Source: Daucus carota subsp. sativus
Lineage: Eukaryota > Streptophyta > Magnoliopsida > Apiales > Apiaceae
NCBI RefSeq assembly: GCF_001625215.2
Contig: NC_030385.2
Span: 29,041,598-29,105,597 of the forward strand
Direction: 5' to 3'
DNA: 64,000 bases
Positions 1 through 12,957 of the stretch are shown here, one piece after another. The notes beneath the pieces were generated by a model. That model did not search any database, was not told the origin of the DNA, and saw only the letters and a program-made list of their open reading frames with translations. The translations under genes and the position numbers were made by a program. Numbering within the stretch: the first letter of the stretch is position 1; every line of letters begins with the position of its first letter.

Positions 1-1207
1 AAATTTTTATTTAAATAAAAATATGCTCAATAACATTTTGGCCCGTGCTACGCACGCGGGTATGATTTTTTGTTTTTTTTATCTAGTTAACCTATACATT
101 TTTTATCAACAAACAGAATGATATGAAATATAAATTAAAAAAAGCAACATATGTAAGAGTCAAAATACTTGAGTTTTGTTATTGGCGATCAGTACGTGGT
201 AGATGTTAAAGATATGATAAGGAAGGGCTTGGTGAAAAAATTAATACATGTACGAATACTATATATGAGATATTTTAATAAATAATTAAAAAAATAGAGT
301 GCGAATTGATTTTATATGTGCTACACCTTAAAAAATGCATTACACATTTAAAACATATAAATCGTTATCATATTTATCAACTTTGACAATGTAAAACATA
401 TAATTTCTTAAGAATCATACTAATAAATTTCAAATTAATAAAATCAATTAAAATTTGACAATATTTCTTTATTATTTGCATATGAGTTATAAACAGCCTA
501 AATTCATGTATTTGAATATTTAAAAAGTCTGATATATAAAAAAACTTCTTAAATAGAAGTTAAAATTGTGGAGTGAAAAAATACTTTACTAATCGAAAAT
601 AAAAACTGCACAAATTATACGAAAAAATATTGTAATAATATATGCTAAAATTAGTGAAAATCAAATTAAGTTTGATTACGTTTTCTTGTTTGCATATGAA
701 TTATAGCTTGCTAAATTCATGTATTTGGAAATTGAAAAAAAATCATTATCAAGAACTAAAATTTTGGATTTAAAAAGTGTTCCATTGATATGAAATTATA
801 TAAAAAAAAGTCTAAATTTGAAATTTAATGTGGTGAATATGGAAACCAGTACATATAATAGGAAAAAAGATTGTAATAATAAATGCCAAAATCAGTGACT
901 ATTTTTCCCTATTTACGTATGGGTAGCATGCTAGACCCATGCATCCAAAAATTTTAAAAATTCGAATATATAAAAACTTTCTTATCAATAGCTAAAATTA
1001 TGGAGTGAAAAAATTCTCTATTAATTTTAAATTATGACAAAAAGTCTTAATTTGAAAATTGAATATAACGAACATGAAAACTATAAAAATTAAATGAAAA
1101 GACCTTTCAGTAATTAATGTCAAAATCAATGGAAATTAAATAAAGTTTGACTACCTTATTTGCATATGAGTTATAACAGTCTTGATTCATGTATCTGAAT
1201 ATACAAA
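1..1207. repeat. AT-rich satellite-like array, left block
   Basis: The block is built of diverged ~245-bp units. Each repeats the same order of landmarks: an 'aacttccttatcaagag' start, 'gtggagtgaaaaa', 'attataacaaaaagtc', 'gattgtaataataaatgcc', 'catatgagttatagc' and 'gattcatgtatctg'. A short hairpin, cccgtgctacgcacgcggg, lies at 42-60 and recurs at 4240, 5161, 6589 and 8019. No coding potential is visible. The array is interrupted at 1208 by a retroposon. Confidence 0.75.
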
Positions 1208-2596
1208 TTTTTTTTTTTTTTGTCACAAGATACTTTCACGTATAATGAATTGTATCAGAATACAATAGCAGCTGCCAGGAGTTCCTTTCGTTCAAGAAAG
1301 TTTACCATCTAATCCTCGGACATGCAGAGATGACCGGGAACACTTAGACAATAAAACTAATGTTCGATAAGAAAACACCCATAGGAGGTCCCACTATCAT
1401 TCTTTCTTCTACTCGCGTATCCTGAAAAAATAAAATACAAAAAAACAGAACATAACAAGTTCACACACACAACAGAATAATAATAAAAACTATCGAAAAA
1501 CGAAAGAGGAAAGCCAAAAACTCATTCAAAAAATATGAATATAAAGAATAAGGAAAGTAAAATAAAACTAATGCGAAACAAATCATAAAAAATCTACACC
1601 AAAGAGATAGTGAAATCTCTTTGGTTGGATACCTTATAAAATTTAAATCCAACAGAATACAACTGACTATTGCTATCAATAAATATTTTAAATATAAATA
1701 GAAAAATATAACTGAAAATTGAAACCATAACTAAGATATATCCATTCAAATACAAAACAAACTTGAACTATACAAATTTGGTATACACCAATCAACAAAT
1801 CAACCATTAATGTTGCAATAATACCTCATTAAGGCACAATAAAGCCACCATATATGGCCCCCATGAATTATGGAATTCAGGCACAATAATCAGCAATAAA
1901 GAGTTTATCAATTAATCACCTAATTAAAACACAAGAATTCAAATTTAAGCACGTAGAGGAAAGTCAAATACCAAAGATAAACAAATTTAAAAATAGTCAA
2001 CTTATCATTTAAAAAGTAACTAAAATTAAGGCCTACACTTACTTCTATTTAAAACAAACAATATTCAAAATTACAAAATTAAAACGAAATCATGCAATAA
2101 AATTAAATGATCAGAATAATCTACGCGCACTAATTGAGTCACCGCTACATTATCTCCACCGTCATCGCCCAAGAACCGCAAACATTTGTCAAGAACACTA
2201 ACAAGAAACTAAGAATCAAAATAAGGATAAATAACAAATAAGATCTAATTAATCATGCACTATAAGATTGATACCACAAATTCAATTTCCTCTAATTATG
2301 ATAAAAAAATATATTTCAAAAATGGACAAAGTAGGATACAAAACAACCCATAACATCATAGATTCAAGCACACAATTATACCTCTATCAAAAAAACACAC
2401 AATTATACCTAATCATGAAAAAAATGAACCCTAATCATGAAAAAAATGGAATATAAACAGCCCCACAATAATATATATTATAAATCAAAAATTATTATAA
2501 TCATGTAATTTTATGTTTTGGAAAGATCACACCTGTTAATATGTTGTAGGGATATTGCCTCGTCGCATCTCCGATCAATTTGATATAACGTCAACA
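1208..2596 (-). mobile_element. Poly(A)-tailed retroposon copy, minus orientation
   Basis: Read on the minus strand, the block ends in a run of about 15 A residues (1209-1223 as T on the plus strand) after a terminal segment containing 'attgtatt..gatacaattcat'. The same terminal segment, an 'atccaaccaaag' motif and an 'attgtgcctt.aatg' motif occur in the same order in the copies at 2644-3425 and 44058-44756. Satellite sequence flanks it on both sides (up to 1207, and again at 2597-2643). This fits an insertion of a poly(A)-tailed element, possibly the 3' part of a LINE. No reverse transcriptase is encoded here. The family is not identified, and the inner boundary near 2596 is approximate. Confidence 0.55.
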
Positions 2597-2643
2597 CAAT
2601 GAATATACAAAAATTTAATATATAAAAACTTCCTTATCAATTT

Positions 2644-3425
2644 CGTTTTATTATTATCATTGTTTTTATATAATATATATTAATGTTCAATATTTTTTAA
2701 ATTGGTAGGAATCTAATTTTGTATGTTTAGGCAAAAGATTTTGTTGATTTACCTTTTTTTGATGTTTTATATCTCTTGTGCTAATTTTATGGGTAATAGT
2801 GATCTTCAAATCTCTTGCAGGATAAATATTCTTTATGAATATTTAGTATCATTTATGGGGGTCATTATTGATGACATTATTGTGCCTTTAATGGCATATA
2901 ATTTCATGATTGTGTGCCATTTTTATAGCTTGTGTTACCATTTTGATGGTCATTATATAATATATATATTTGATTATGTTTTAATGTCATTATTTTGTTC
3001 CTCGATTAAATAATTAAGTTTTATGCATCCAACCAAAGGAATCCCCTTTGGTTAGATTTCTTTTTTATTAATTATTATTTCTTATTATTTTACTTCTTTT
3101 ATTTTATTATATTCATTCCTTTCATTTTTGTTTTATTAGATTTATTAATTTTTTACATTAATTAAGTTTATATATGTATAATATTTATATATGATTTTTT
3201 GTATTGATTTATGTTTTGTTTTGTTTCTTTTTTCAAGATTATTTGGAAGAATAGAAGATAGTTTTATCTTTTCAATCATTAAGGTCTTATTTTCTAATTT
3301 ATGAGGCCATTTTGCATGACCTTCAGTTAGAAAATAAATTTTTTTCAATCAAACAATTTGCTTGTCGCAGCTATTGTATTCGATACAATTCATCTACGTG
3401 TATGTAGACCTTTAAAAAAAAAAAA
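2644..3425 (+). mobile_element. Poly(A)-tailed retroposon copy, plus orientation
   Basis: A second member of the family at 1208-2596, in the opposite orientation and ending in a run of A at 3413-3425. Directly after the tail the satellite resumes with 'cttccttatcaagag'. A satellite remnant of about 45 bp (2597-2643) separates it from the first copy, so these look like two insertions rather than one element with inverted ends. An open stretch at 2723-3013 has no recognisable domain and is probably not a protein. Confidence 0.55.
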
Positions 3426-5160
3426 ACTTCCTTATCAAGAGATAAAATTGTTGAGTGAAAAAAGACTTCATTAATTTGAAATTATAACAAAAAATCTAGA
3501 TTTAAAAAATAAATATAGTGAATATGGAAACCACTACATATTATACAAAAAAAAGGATTGTAATACTAAATGCCAAAATCTTTGAAAATCAAATATATTC
3601 TGACTACTTTTTCTTATTAACATATGATTTATAGCAGGTTAGATTCATGTATTTAGACGGAAATTGCGTCATATTCATTCTCGGTGACTCAAAGAAATAT
3701 TTGATAAATAGGTTAAGAAATAATTAACCTCAAAGAAATTCATCAATAAATGAATACATATGTAGTCATTATTCAGTTACATTACTAAAATTATATGCTA
3801 CAATTAGTGCATATATTGAAAATTGATAATAAAAAGATATACACGAAAGATATATATAACGGAATAGATTTTATATTGATTTTATAACGGAAAATATTTT
3901 TCATTAGTATCATTAATATTACCAGATATTTAACATAATAATAATATTTCATGTTTGGAATAGAATTTATAAGTTTATGGATCTATTATCATATCATTAT
4001 TTGTATGGTTAAAATAGTAAAAAATATTAGATAATTTTCTTCTAAAATATTTATAAAAGTCATGAAAATAGTAATGATTATATAATTAAAATTTCTCGAC
4101 GACGCCTCGTATCTTAAATAAAATAACAAAAATTTATAATAATCTGTATGTAAAAATTTTTACTGTTAAGTTATTTAAATGAAAATATGCTCATTTATCA
4201 AATTTTTATTTAAATAAAGATATGCTCATAGCATTTTGGCCCGTGCTACGCATACGGGTACGATTTTTTTTTTCTTTATCTAGATAACCTATACATTTTT
4301 TTATTAACAAACAGTATGATGATATAAGTTTTGGAAAACAACGTATGTAAGATTCAAAATACTCAAGTTATGTTATTTGCGATCAGTACGTTGTAGATGT
4401 TAAAATATAATATATATACAAATGTCGATTGAAAAAAATAAAATCACGTAACAGAAATTATAACGATCGGACTATATAAATCTTTGTATTTAAAAACATA
4501 AATAATAATAAACTTAACCAGATTATGCAGATTATAAAGCTTTCATCCATTCCTTAATTATAAAATTAAAGTGAATATGCTGATGATAGACTTTCCTCCT
4601 GTCCTTAATGAAAATTGATAAATACATTAATAAATAATTAACCTTAAGAGGATTCATCAATAAAGGAATACATATGTAGTCATAATTCAGTTACATTACT
4701 GAAATTATATGCTACAATTATTGCCTATATTGAAAATTGATAATAAAAAGATATACGTGATAAATATCTATGATGGAATATATTCGGTATTGATTTTATA
4801 ACAGAATAGATTTTCCATTATTATCATTAATATTACCAAATATTTAATATAATAATAATATTACATGTTTCGAATAAAATTTATAAGTTTGTGGATTTAT
4901 TATCAAATCATTATTTGTATAGTTAAAATAATAAAATATACTATTTAATTTTTTCTAATATATATATATATATATGAAAGTCATGAAAATAGTAATGACT
5001 ATATAACAAAAATTTCTCGGCGTCACCCCGTATCTTAAATAAAATAAAAAAAAATTATAATAACCTGTATGTAAATAATTTTATTGTTAAGTTATTTAAA
5101 TTAAAATATGCTCATTTATCAAATTTTTATTTAAATAAAAATATGCTCATTGCATTTTGG
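3426..5160. repeat. Satellite array with 0.92-kb tandem duplication
   Basis: Satellite units resume here. A segment of about 0.58 kb starting near 3680 recurs from about 4600 (offset ~920 bp). Landmarks are 'gaatacatatgtagtcat' at 3752 and 4670, and the hairpin cccgtgctacgcatacggg at 4240 and again at 5161. The unit differs from the 1.43-kb units downstream but shares their end ('tgaaaatagtaatgactat' up to the hairpin). No gene is visible. Confidence 0.65.
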
Positions 5161-8100
5161 CCCGTGCTACGCACACGGGTATGATTTTTTTGAAAAATCT
5201 TGTGTATGAAAACTTCCTTCTCAAAACCTGAAATTATGGAGTGAGAAAGGACTCCATTAATTTGAAATTATAACAAAACTCTTGATTTGCTTATTGAATA
5301 TAGTGTATACGGAAGACAATATATTTTATATAAAAATGGATTGTAATAATAAATGCCAAAATCATTGAAAATCAAATAAACTTTGACTATGTTTCTTTAT
5401 TTTCATATAAGTTATAGCAAGCTAGATTCATGTATCTGAAAATGTAAAAGTCTAATATATAGAAACTTTCTTATCAAGAGTTCAAATTGTGGAGTGAAAA
5501 ATACTCCATTAATCGGAAATTATAACAAAAAGTCGATTTTAAATTGAATATAGTTAAAATAGAAACCGCACAAATTATAAGAAAAAATATTGTGGTAATA
5601 AATGCTAAAATAAGTGGAAATCAAAATATATTTGACTACATTTCCTTACTTGCTATGAGTTATAGTATATGCCCATGTATCGAAAAATATAAAAAAATTT
5701 AATATATAAAAACTTCACTATCAAGAGTTAAAATTGTTGTGATAAAAAGTGTTCCACTGATTAGCAATTATGACAAAAGTCTTGATTAATGTACTGAATT
5801 TGGAATTCAGTATATATTATATAATAAAGGATTATAATACTAACGGCCAAAATCAGTTAAATCAAATAAATTTTGACTATATCATATGGAACCCATGCAT
5901 CCAAAAAATTTAAAAAATTGAATATATAAAAAATTTCTCATCAATAGCTAAGATTATGGAGTGAAAAAAATACTCTATTAATTAAAAATTATAACAAAAA
6001 GTCTTGATTTGAAAATTGAATATAATGAACATGGAAAAGACAAAAATTAAATGAAAAAGCCTTTTAGTAATTAATGTCAAAATCAGTGAAAATCAAATAA
6101 AGTTTGACTTGCTTATTTGCATATGAGCTATAATAGTCTAGATTCATGTATCTGAATATATAAAAATCTAATCTATAAAAACTTCCTTGTCAAGACTCAA
6201 AATTGTGGAGTGAAAAAAGACTTCTTTAATTTGAAATTATAACAAAAACTCTAGATTTGAAAATTGAATATAATGAATATGGAAACCACTGCATATTATA
6301 AAAAAAAAAGGATTGTAATAATAGATGCAAAAATCATTGAAAATCAATTATATTATGACTACTCTAATAAAATATATTATGTAATTTTTTCTAAAATATA
6401 TATAAAAGTCATGAAAATAATAATGACTATATAAGTAAAATTTCTCGGCGTCGCCGCGCATCTTAAATAAAATAACAAAAATTTATAATAACCTGTATGT
6501 AAATAATTTTATTGTTAAGTTATTTAAATTAAAATATGCTCATTTATCAAAATTTTATTTAAATAAAAATATGCTCATTGCATTTTGGCCCGTGCTACGC
6601 ACACGGGTATGATTTTTTTGAAAAATCTTGTGTATGAAAATTTTCTTCTTAAAAGCTGAAATTATGGAGTGAAAAAGGACTCCATTACTTTGAAATTATA
6701 ACAAAACTCTTGATTTGCTTATTGAATATAGTGTATACGGAAGACAATATATTTTATATAAAAATGGATTGTAATAATAAATGCCAAAATCATTGAAAAT
6801 CAAATAAACTTTGATTATGTTTCTTTATTTTCATATAAGTTATAGCAAGCTAGATTCATGTATCTGAAAATGTAAAAGTCTAATATATAGAAACTTCCTT
6901 ATCAAGAGTTCAAATTGTGGAGTGAAAAATACTCCATTAATCGGAAATTATAACAAAAAGTCGATTTTAAATTGAATATAGTTAAAATAGAAACCGCACA
7001 AATTATAAGAAAAAAATATTGTGGTAATAAATGCTAAAATAAGTGGAAATTAAAATATATTTGACTACATTTCCTTACTTGCTATGAGTTATAGCATATG
7101 CTTATGTATCAAAAAATATAAAAAAAAATTTAATATATAAAAACTTCACTATCAAGAGTTAAAATTGTTGTGTTAAAAAGTGTTCACTGATTAGAAATTA
7201 TGACAAAAGTCTTGATTAATGTACTGAATTTGGAATTCTGTATATATTATACAATAAAGGATTATAATACTAACGGCCAAAATTAGTTAAATCAAATAAA
7301 TTTTGACTATTTCATATGGGACCCATGCATCCAAAAAACTTAAAAAATTGAATATATAAAAACTTTCTTATCAATAGCTAAGATTATGGAGTGAAAAAAA
7401 TACTCTATTAATTAGAAATTATGACAAAAAGTCTTGATTTGAAAATTGAATATATTGAACATGGAAACGACAAAAATTAAATGAAAAAGCCTTTTAGTAA
7501 TTAATGTCAAAATCAGTGGAAATCAAATAAAGTTTGACTTCTTTATTTGCATATGAGCTATAATAGTCTAGATTCATGTATCTGAATATATAAAAATCTA
7601 ATCTATAAAAACTTCCTTGTCAAGAGGCAAAATTGTGGAGGGAGAAAAGACTCCTTCAATTTGAAATTATAACAAAAAATCTAGATTTGAAAATTGAATA
7701 TAGTGAATATGGAAACCACTGCATATTATACAAAAAAAGGATTGTAATAATAGATGCAAAAATCACTGAAAATCAATTATATTATGACTACTCTAATAAA
7801 ATATATTATGTAATTTTTTCTAAAATATATATAAAAGTCATGAAAATAATAATGACTATATAAGTAAAATTTTCTCATCGTCGCCGTGTATCTTAAATAA
7901 AATAACAAAAATTTATAATAACCTGTGTGTAAATAATTTTATTGTTAAGTTATTTAAATTAAAATATGCTCATGTATCAAATTTTTATTTAAATAAAAAT
8001 ATGCTCATTGCATTTTGGCCCGTGCTACGCACACGGGTATGATTTTTTTGAAAAATCTTGTATATGAAAACTTCCTTCTCAAAAGCTGAAATTATGGAGT

Positions 8101-9290
8101 GAGAAAGGACTCCATTAATTTGAAATTATAACAAAACTCTTGATTTGCTTATTGAATATAGTGTATACGGAAGACAATATATTTTATATAAAAATGGATT
8201 GTAATAATAAATGCCAAAATCATTGAAAATCAAATAAACTTTGACTATGTTTCTTTATTTTCATATAAGTTATAGCAAGCTACATTCATGTATCTGAAAA
8301 TTTAAAAGTCTAATATAGAGAAACTTTCTTATCAGGAGTTCAAATTGTGGAGTGAAAAATACTCCATTAATCGGAAATTATAACAAAAAGTCAATTTTAA
8401 ATTGAATATAGTTAAAATAGAAACCGCACAAATTATAAGAAAAAATATTGTGGTAATAAATGCTAAAATCAGTGGAAATCAAAATATATTTGACTACATT
8501 TCCTTACTTGCTATGAGTTATAGCATATGCCTATGTATCGAAAAATATAAAAAAAATTAATATATAAAAGCTTCACTATCAAGAGCTAAAATTGTTGTGT
8601 TAAAAAGTGTTCCACTGATTAGGAATTATAACAAAGTCTTGATTTGGAAATTAAATGTATTTAATTTGGAATTCAGTATATATTATACAATAAAAGATTA
8701 TAATAATAACGGCCAAAATTAGTTAAATCAAATAAATTTTGACTATTTTTCCTTATTTACATATGGGACCCATGCTTTCAAAAAATTAAAAAAAATCGAA
8801 TATATATAAACTTCTTTATCAATAGCTAAGATTATGGAGTGAAAAAAATACTCTATTAATTAAAGTTTATGACAAAAAGTCTTGATTTTAAAATTGAATG
8901 TAATGAAAATGGAAACGACAAAAATTAAATGAAAAAGCCTTTTAGTAATTAATGTCAAAATCAGTGGAAATCAAATAAAGTTTGACTTCCTTATTTGCAT
9001 ATGAGCTATAATAGTCTAGATCCATGTATCTAAATATATAAAAATCTAATATATAAAAACTTACTTGTCAAGAGCTAAAATTATGGAGTGAAAAAAGACT
9101 TCTTTAATTTGAAATTATAACAAAAAATCTAGATTTGAAAATTGAATATAGTGAATATAGAAACCATTGCATATTATATAAAAAAGGATTGAAATAATAA
9201 ATGCAAAAATCATTGAAAATCAATTATATTATGACTACTTTTTTCTATTTACATATGATTTATAGCAGGCTAGATTCATGTATCTGGACG
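5161..9290. repeat. Three ~1.43-kb higher-order satellite repeats
   Basis: The hairpin cccgtgctacgcacacggg starts at 5161, 6589 and 8019, giving periods of 1428 and 1430 bp. The sequence between is colinear and very similar in all three units. Each unit contains about five or six diverged ~245-bp subunits. The third unit breaks off near 9262-9300, where the sequence switches at 'acggaaattgcgtcatattc'. The same junction sequence is seen at 3658, so both mark an array edge. An open stretch at 7633-7863 is repeat sequence, not a gene. Confidence 0.85.
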
Positions 9291-12200
9291 GAAATTGCGT
9301 CATATTCATTCTCTGTGGCTCTTGTCAAAAAACAATGACACACGATAAGAAGTAAGCTCAAGATCAATAAAGCAGATGTTGAGGAAAAGTGAATATAAAT
9401 CTTCACACGATGAGCATCCGATAGTGGCGTGGATGAAGCATCTCTATTCAGCAGCTGCAAGGAAAACTCAATAACAAAAGAGCCTCAATAAATACAGTAC
9501 TGGAGGACATGTATGCATCATAATCACTATCAATATATCAATACGAAGGGAAATTATGCAAAAATAATGTAAAAAAAATTACAAATTATAATGTCATCTA
9601 TACAATATAAAAAAACTCAAAAACTGGAACATGAATACAAAAAGGAGAACATAGACCAATGCTAAGCGACAATCCCATATGTGTAGGTCGATCGTATACT
9701 TTCATTGGATCTTTTTTCAAATTCCTGGAAATTAAAATCAATAGAAATCGTGAGGAAATATCTCTCAGCTTTTCTCTGTAGCAAATTATCAAACACGCTA
9801 TATACAAAATCATGTATTGATTACGATACCTGCAGCGTTCAAACAACAAACTTCAGAACCCGTTCGAGATTGGAGCCAGGAAAAGTAACACTGCTTCAGA
9901 ATCCGTCCGAGATTGGAGATGCGGTTGAAAAGCCATAAGACGCAGTAGAAACCATAAGATTCAGAAAACGCCAAAAAGAACAGCATATACCGCTCTTCTA
10001 GTTTGAAAACCAGGCTTCTTAAACTGATGTCGTGATCAAAGGCGTTAAAAATAGATTTGTGTTCATTCTTGATAGAATCAGTAAGAACACTAACTTTTTT
10101 TAACATTTAGTTTCCTTCCACAATCCTTTGATACCAAACCATGGATGTCGAACAAACCATCAAATACCTGGTGCATGTGCTTTTTTTATTCTCGAAAATT
10201 GTTTCAACACTTGAACCACATCCTTTCCTTTACGCACCTGCAGAAACAAAATTTTACGATTATAATCGAGGATTTCGATACTGCAACATGACCTACCATA
10301 GAAAGGATTGCAAAACTTGTTGACGACGTTGAATCCGTCTTCATGCTAAAAAAACACGACCACCGTTATCACTACAATATAAAAAAAATGTTAGTACCAA
10401 AAACCTTGCAAATCGAGAGAGAAAAAAATGATCAAATGATTACAGATGCAAGTAGATTATAAGAATTTCGAATTTCAAATAAAAAAAATAGCATAGAGCA
10501 TAATGGAGGATGAAGAGATTGATTAAGATAATTAAGCATGGATTTGTTATGATTAACTATCATGTTTGAATTTGAAATCAATCAGACGTAGTAATGAGTG
10601 CCATGATTGGAGGAACCGAATTCAATGCCTTTTTCAAACTCTCATATGGTTGGAAGATACTATGAGATCCAACATTATCTGGGTCGGGTTACATGAAGAT
10701 CCGAAATTTGAAATTATAGTGTTAATTTGAATAAGAAAGATGCTGGGTCGATCCGAAGCTTAATGGGTTGATCCAAGAGAATGTGAAATTACCAAACCAG
10801 CCTTAAAAAATGACTCATGCTTTAAGAATTATATAGATTTGTAAATGATTAATGTGATAAAAAGATTTATGTATACTATTTGGATGAATCTTTCATTCAA
10901 AATATATAATTTTAATACTAAAAGAATCCATCATAAATATTTTAAATATTTTTGACATAAGTTATTCAATGTTTAAGCTCTTAATTTTTATTTATATATT
11001 CTTAAATCACTTTTAAAAACACCTTAAAGAATCTTAGATAATAAAATTTAGCAAAAATAAATCATTAAAAAATTACATCTTATATAATTTACAGTTTTTT
11101 TTATAATCTTATATAACATTTATCAAAACCTTGTATTTTTGATAAAATATTTTTTTAAACTTTTTTAAGGAACTGTAATAGGAATCCAAAGGTCACACAA
11201 AGAACAGTTTTACATGTGATTTAAAGAGTTACGTTGATGTAAAGATTATAATAAAGAATTATTTCAAGAATCTTGAATCTCTATGATTAATATTATTCAC
11301 TTTTTCTGTCACACTCTTTGAATTTTATTACTTTTTATTAAAGATTTTATTATGTTTTATTGAAGATTCTTTGAAATACTTAGTTACAAATTTGATTTGA
11401 GAAATCTATAAATACGATAAAATTCGAAATTCCTTAAAAAAAATTCACCCTAAACATTTTAACATCATTAGTAAATTGGTTAATAGAATCTTAATATTAT
11501 TCTCGAACTCTTATCAATATATTTTTCTACAAAACCTTGACGTTTTATACTACATTTCACCGTAAACTAACTAACATCATTAGTGAATTGATTAAAAGAA
11601 TCTTAATATTAATTTTTCACTTACCGCAAAAATAAAAAAATATAATACATCATGTTTTTTATTAAATAGTAAAAAATTAATTCAAATATTAAATAGAAAA
11701 TATTTATTATCGTACCAAATGTTCGTAAAATCTAATAATTTTTTTTACGAAGAATACTATTAAAATATTCTTATTAACATCTTACAAATATACACATTAT
11801 TTGATTAACATAAATAATAATATATGCAATTTATTAATTTCCTTTTCTATATTATTCATATCTCAATCAATCACACAGAGCATTTACTGTATATTAAATT
11901 TGAATTTCAAATTTCAAATTTCAAAAGATTCACCTTAATAAATAGGGAAGTTTTATCACAGTATTTTAACATTTATTTTTATTTATTTCTTAAAGTGTCT
12001 TTTTGATATTATTATAATTTTTGTATTAGGATTCTTTCATATTAATTAGTTTGAGATTCTTCAAAATAATTATTAAAAGTACTAGAAGAGTCAAAAGAAT
12101 ATCATACGGAAAATAATTTATACAAGAAAAATCTCAAATTTTGAAAGAATCTTGCATGTCACAAATATTTATTATTAAAAATAATAAAATATCTCAGCGA

Positions 12201-12957
12201 ATCTTGTATATATATTGTAAAAGAATCTTGTATGGTGCTTAATAGTTATACCGAGTCATAACATGATCATTACAAAGTTGTGATGCATCGGATCATTTTT
12301 TCATGTAGACCGGTATACACTCATTAAACTCGAATAATATGACAATATTGATTATGGGATATTTTTGACAATAATCAAATCATTTTAAATATTTTAGATT
12401 ATGGAACTCAAAAACACCATGTGATTCTACAGATTGATATCAAATGTTGAAGACACAATAGAACTCTTATAAATTACATACTTAAGAAACAAATTAAATT
12501 CTAATTAGAAACATAACTGCAGACTTTTTTTTATGATAAGTAGTAGAAATTATATTAATAAGCGAATAAAATCCAGAATACAAAGACAAACAACCATCAA
12601 AAGAACACAGGTTGATTATAAACATAACTAGAACACAAACTAGAACACCCAAAAACTAAATCAAGATGAACTTCCACCTTAGTAAAGAACCTAGTATTCT
12701 AAGAAGATCCTTTAGAATCAGCCAAGCTTTCCAACTCCAAGAGAACCTGATCAACATCCATCAAGTCTTTACTCACATCGCAGAAACAGGATATCGATGA
12801 ATCAAAAGGAAGGACCTTTGAGGAAAACAGAAGCTCTTCAGAACCTAACTTAGCATTCTCTAAAATGTTTAGATCATAGAGATTCTCGATCATTTTATCC
12901 TCCAACACATCTTGCACATTTTATCCTCCAGACTTGGGAACTCACAGAAGAACCAAT
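9291..12957. other. AT-rich stretch without a recognised gene
   Basis: I see no intact gene. 9290-10340 is less AT-rich and has short open stretches on both strands, for example minus 10106-9810, with a possible splice donor after 'gaacgctgcag'. It may be a decayed gene or transposon. 10800-12240 repeats 'aagaatctt'-like words, and a ~50-bp segment at 11461 recurs at 11573. A 72-codon open frame at 12917-12699 (minus) is acidic and unrecognised. It lies just downstream of the pseudogene at 12958-13555. Confidence 0.4.

Noticed and set aside
2723..3013. 96-codon hydrophobic open frame
   Set aside because: T-rich DNA gives hydrophobic residues by chance; the related copy at 44058 does not keep the frame.
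1208..3425. One transposon with long terminal inverted repeats
   Set aside because: A satellite remnant (2597-2643) sits in the middle and each half has its own poly(A) end, so two separate insertions explain it better.
7633..7863. 76-codon open frame
   Set aside because: It lies in the satellite, and the homologous places in neighbouring units are broken by stops.
42..8037. Bacterial-type terminators at the repeated hairpins followed by T runs
   Set aside because: The hairpin plus T run recurs only as part of the satellite unit, in a plant nuclear context with no upstream genes.
5161..9290. CRISPR-like array (regular repeats with a palindromic core)
   Set aside because: The units are 245 bp and 1.43 kb, spacers are not unique, and the genome is a plant; this is satellite DNA.
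9810..10323. Small genes on both strands (10106-9810 minus; 10141-10323 plus)
   Set aside because: Short, no domain, no joinable exons; kept only as a possibly decayed region.
12699..12917. 72-residue acidic protein
   Set aside because: Single short frame without family likeness, next to a pseudogene; could be leftover of a decayed gene but cannot be supported.
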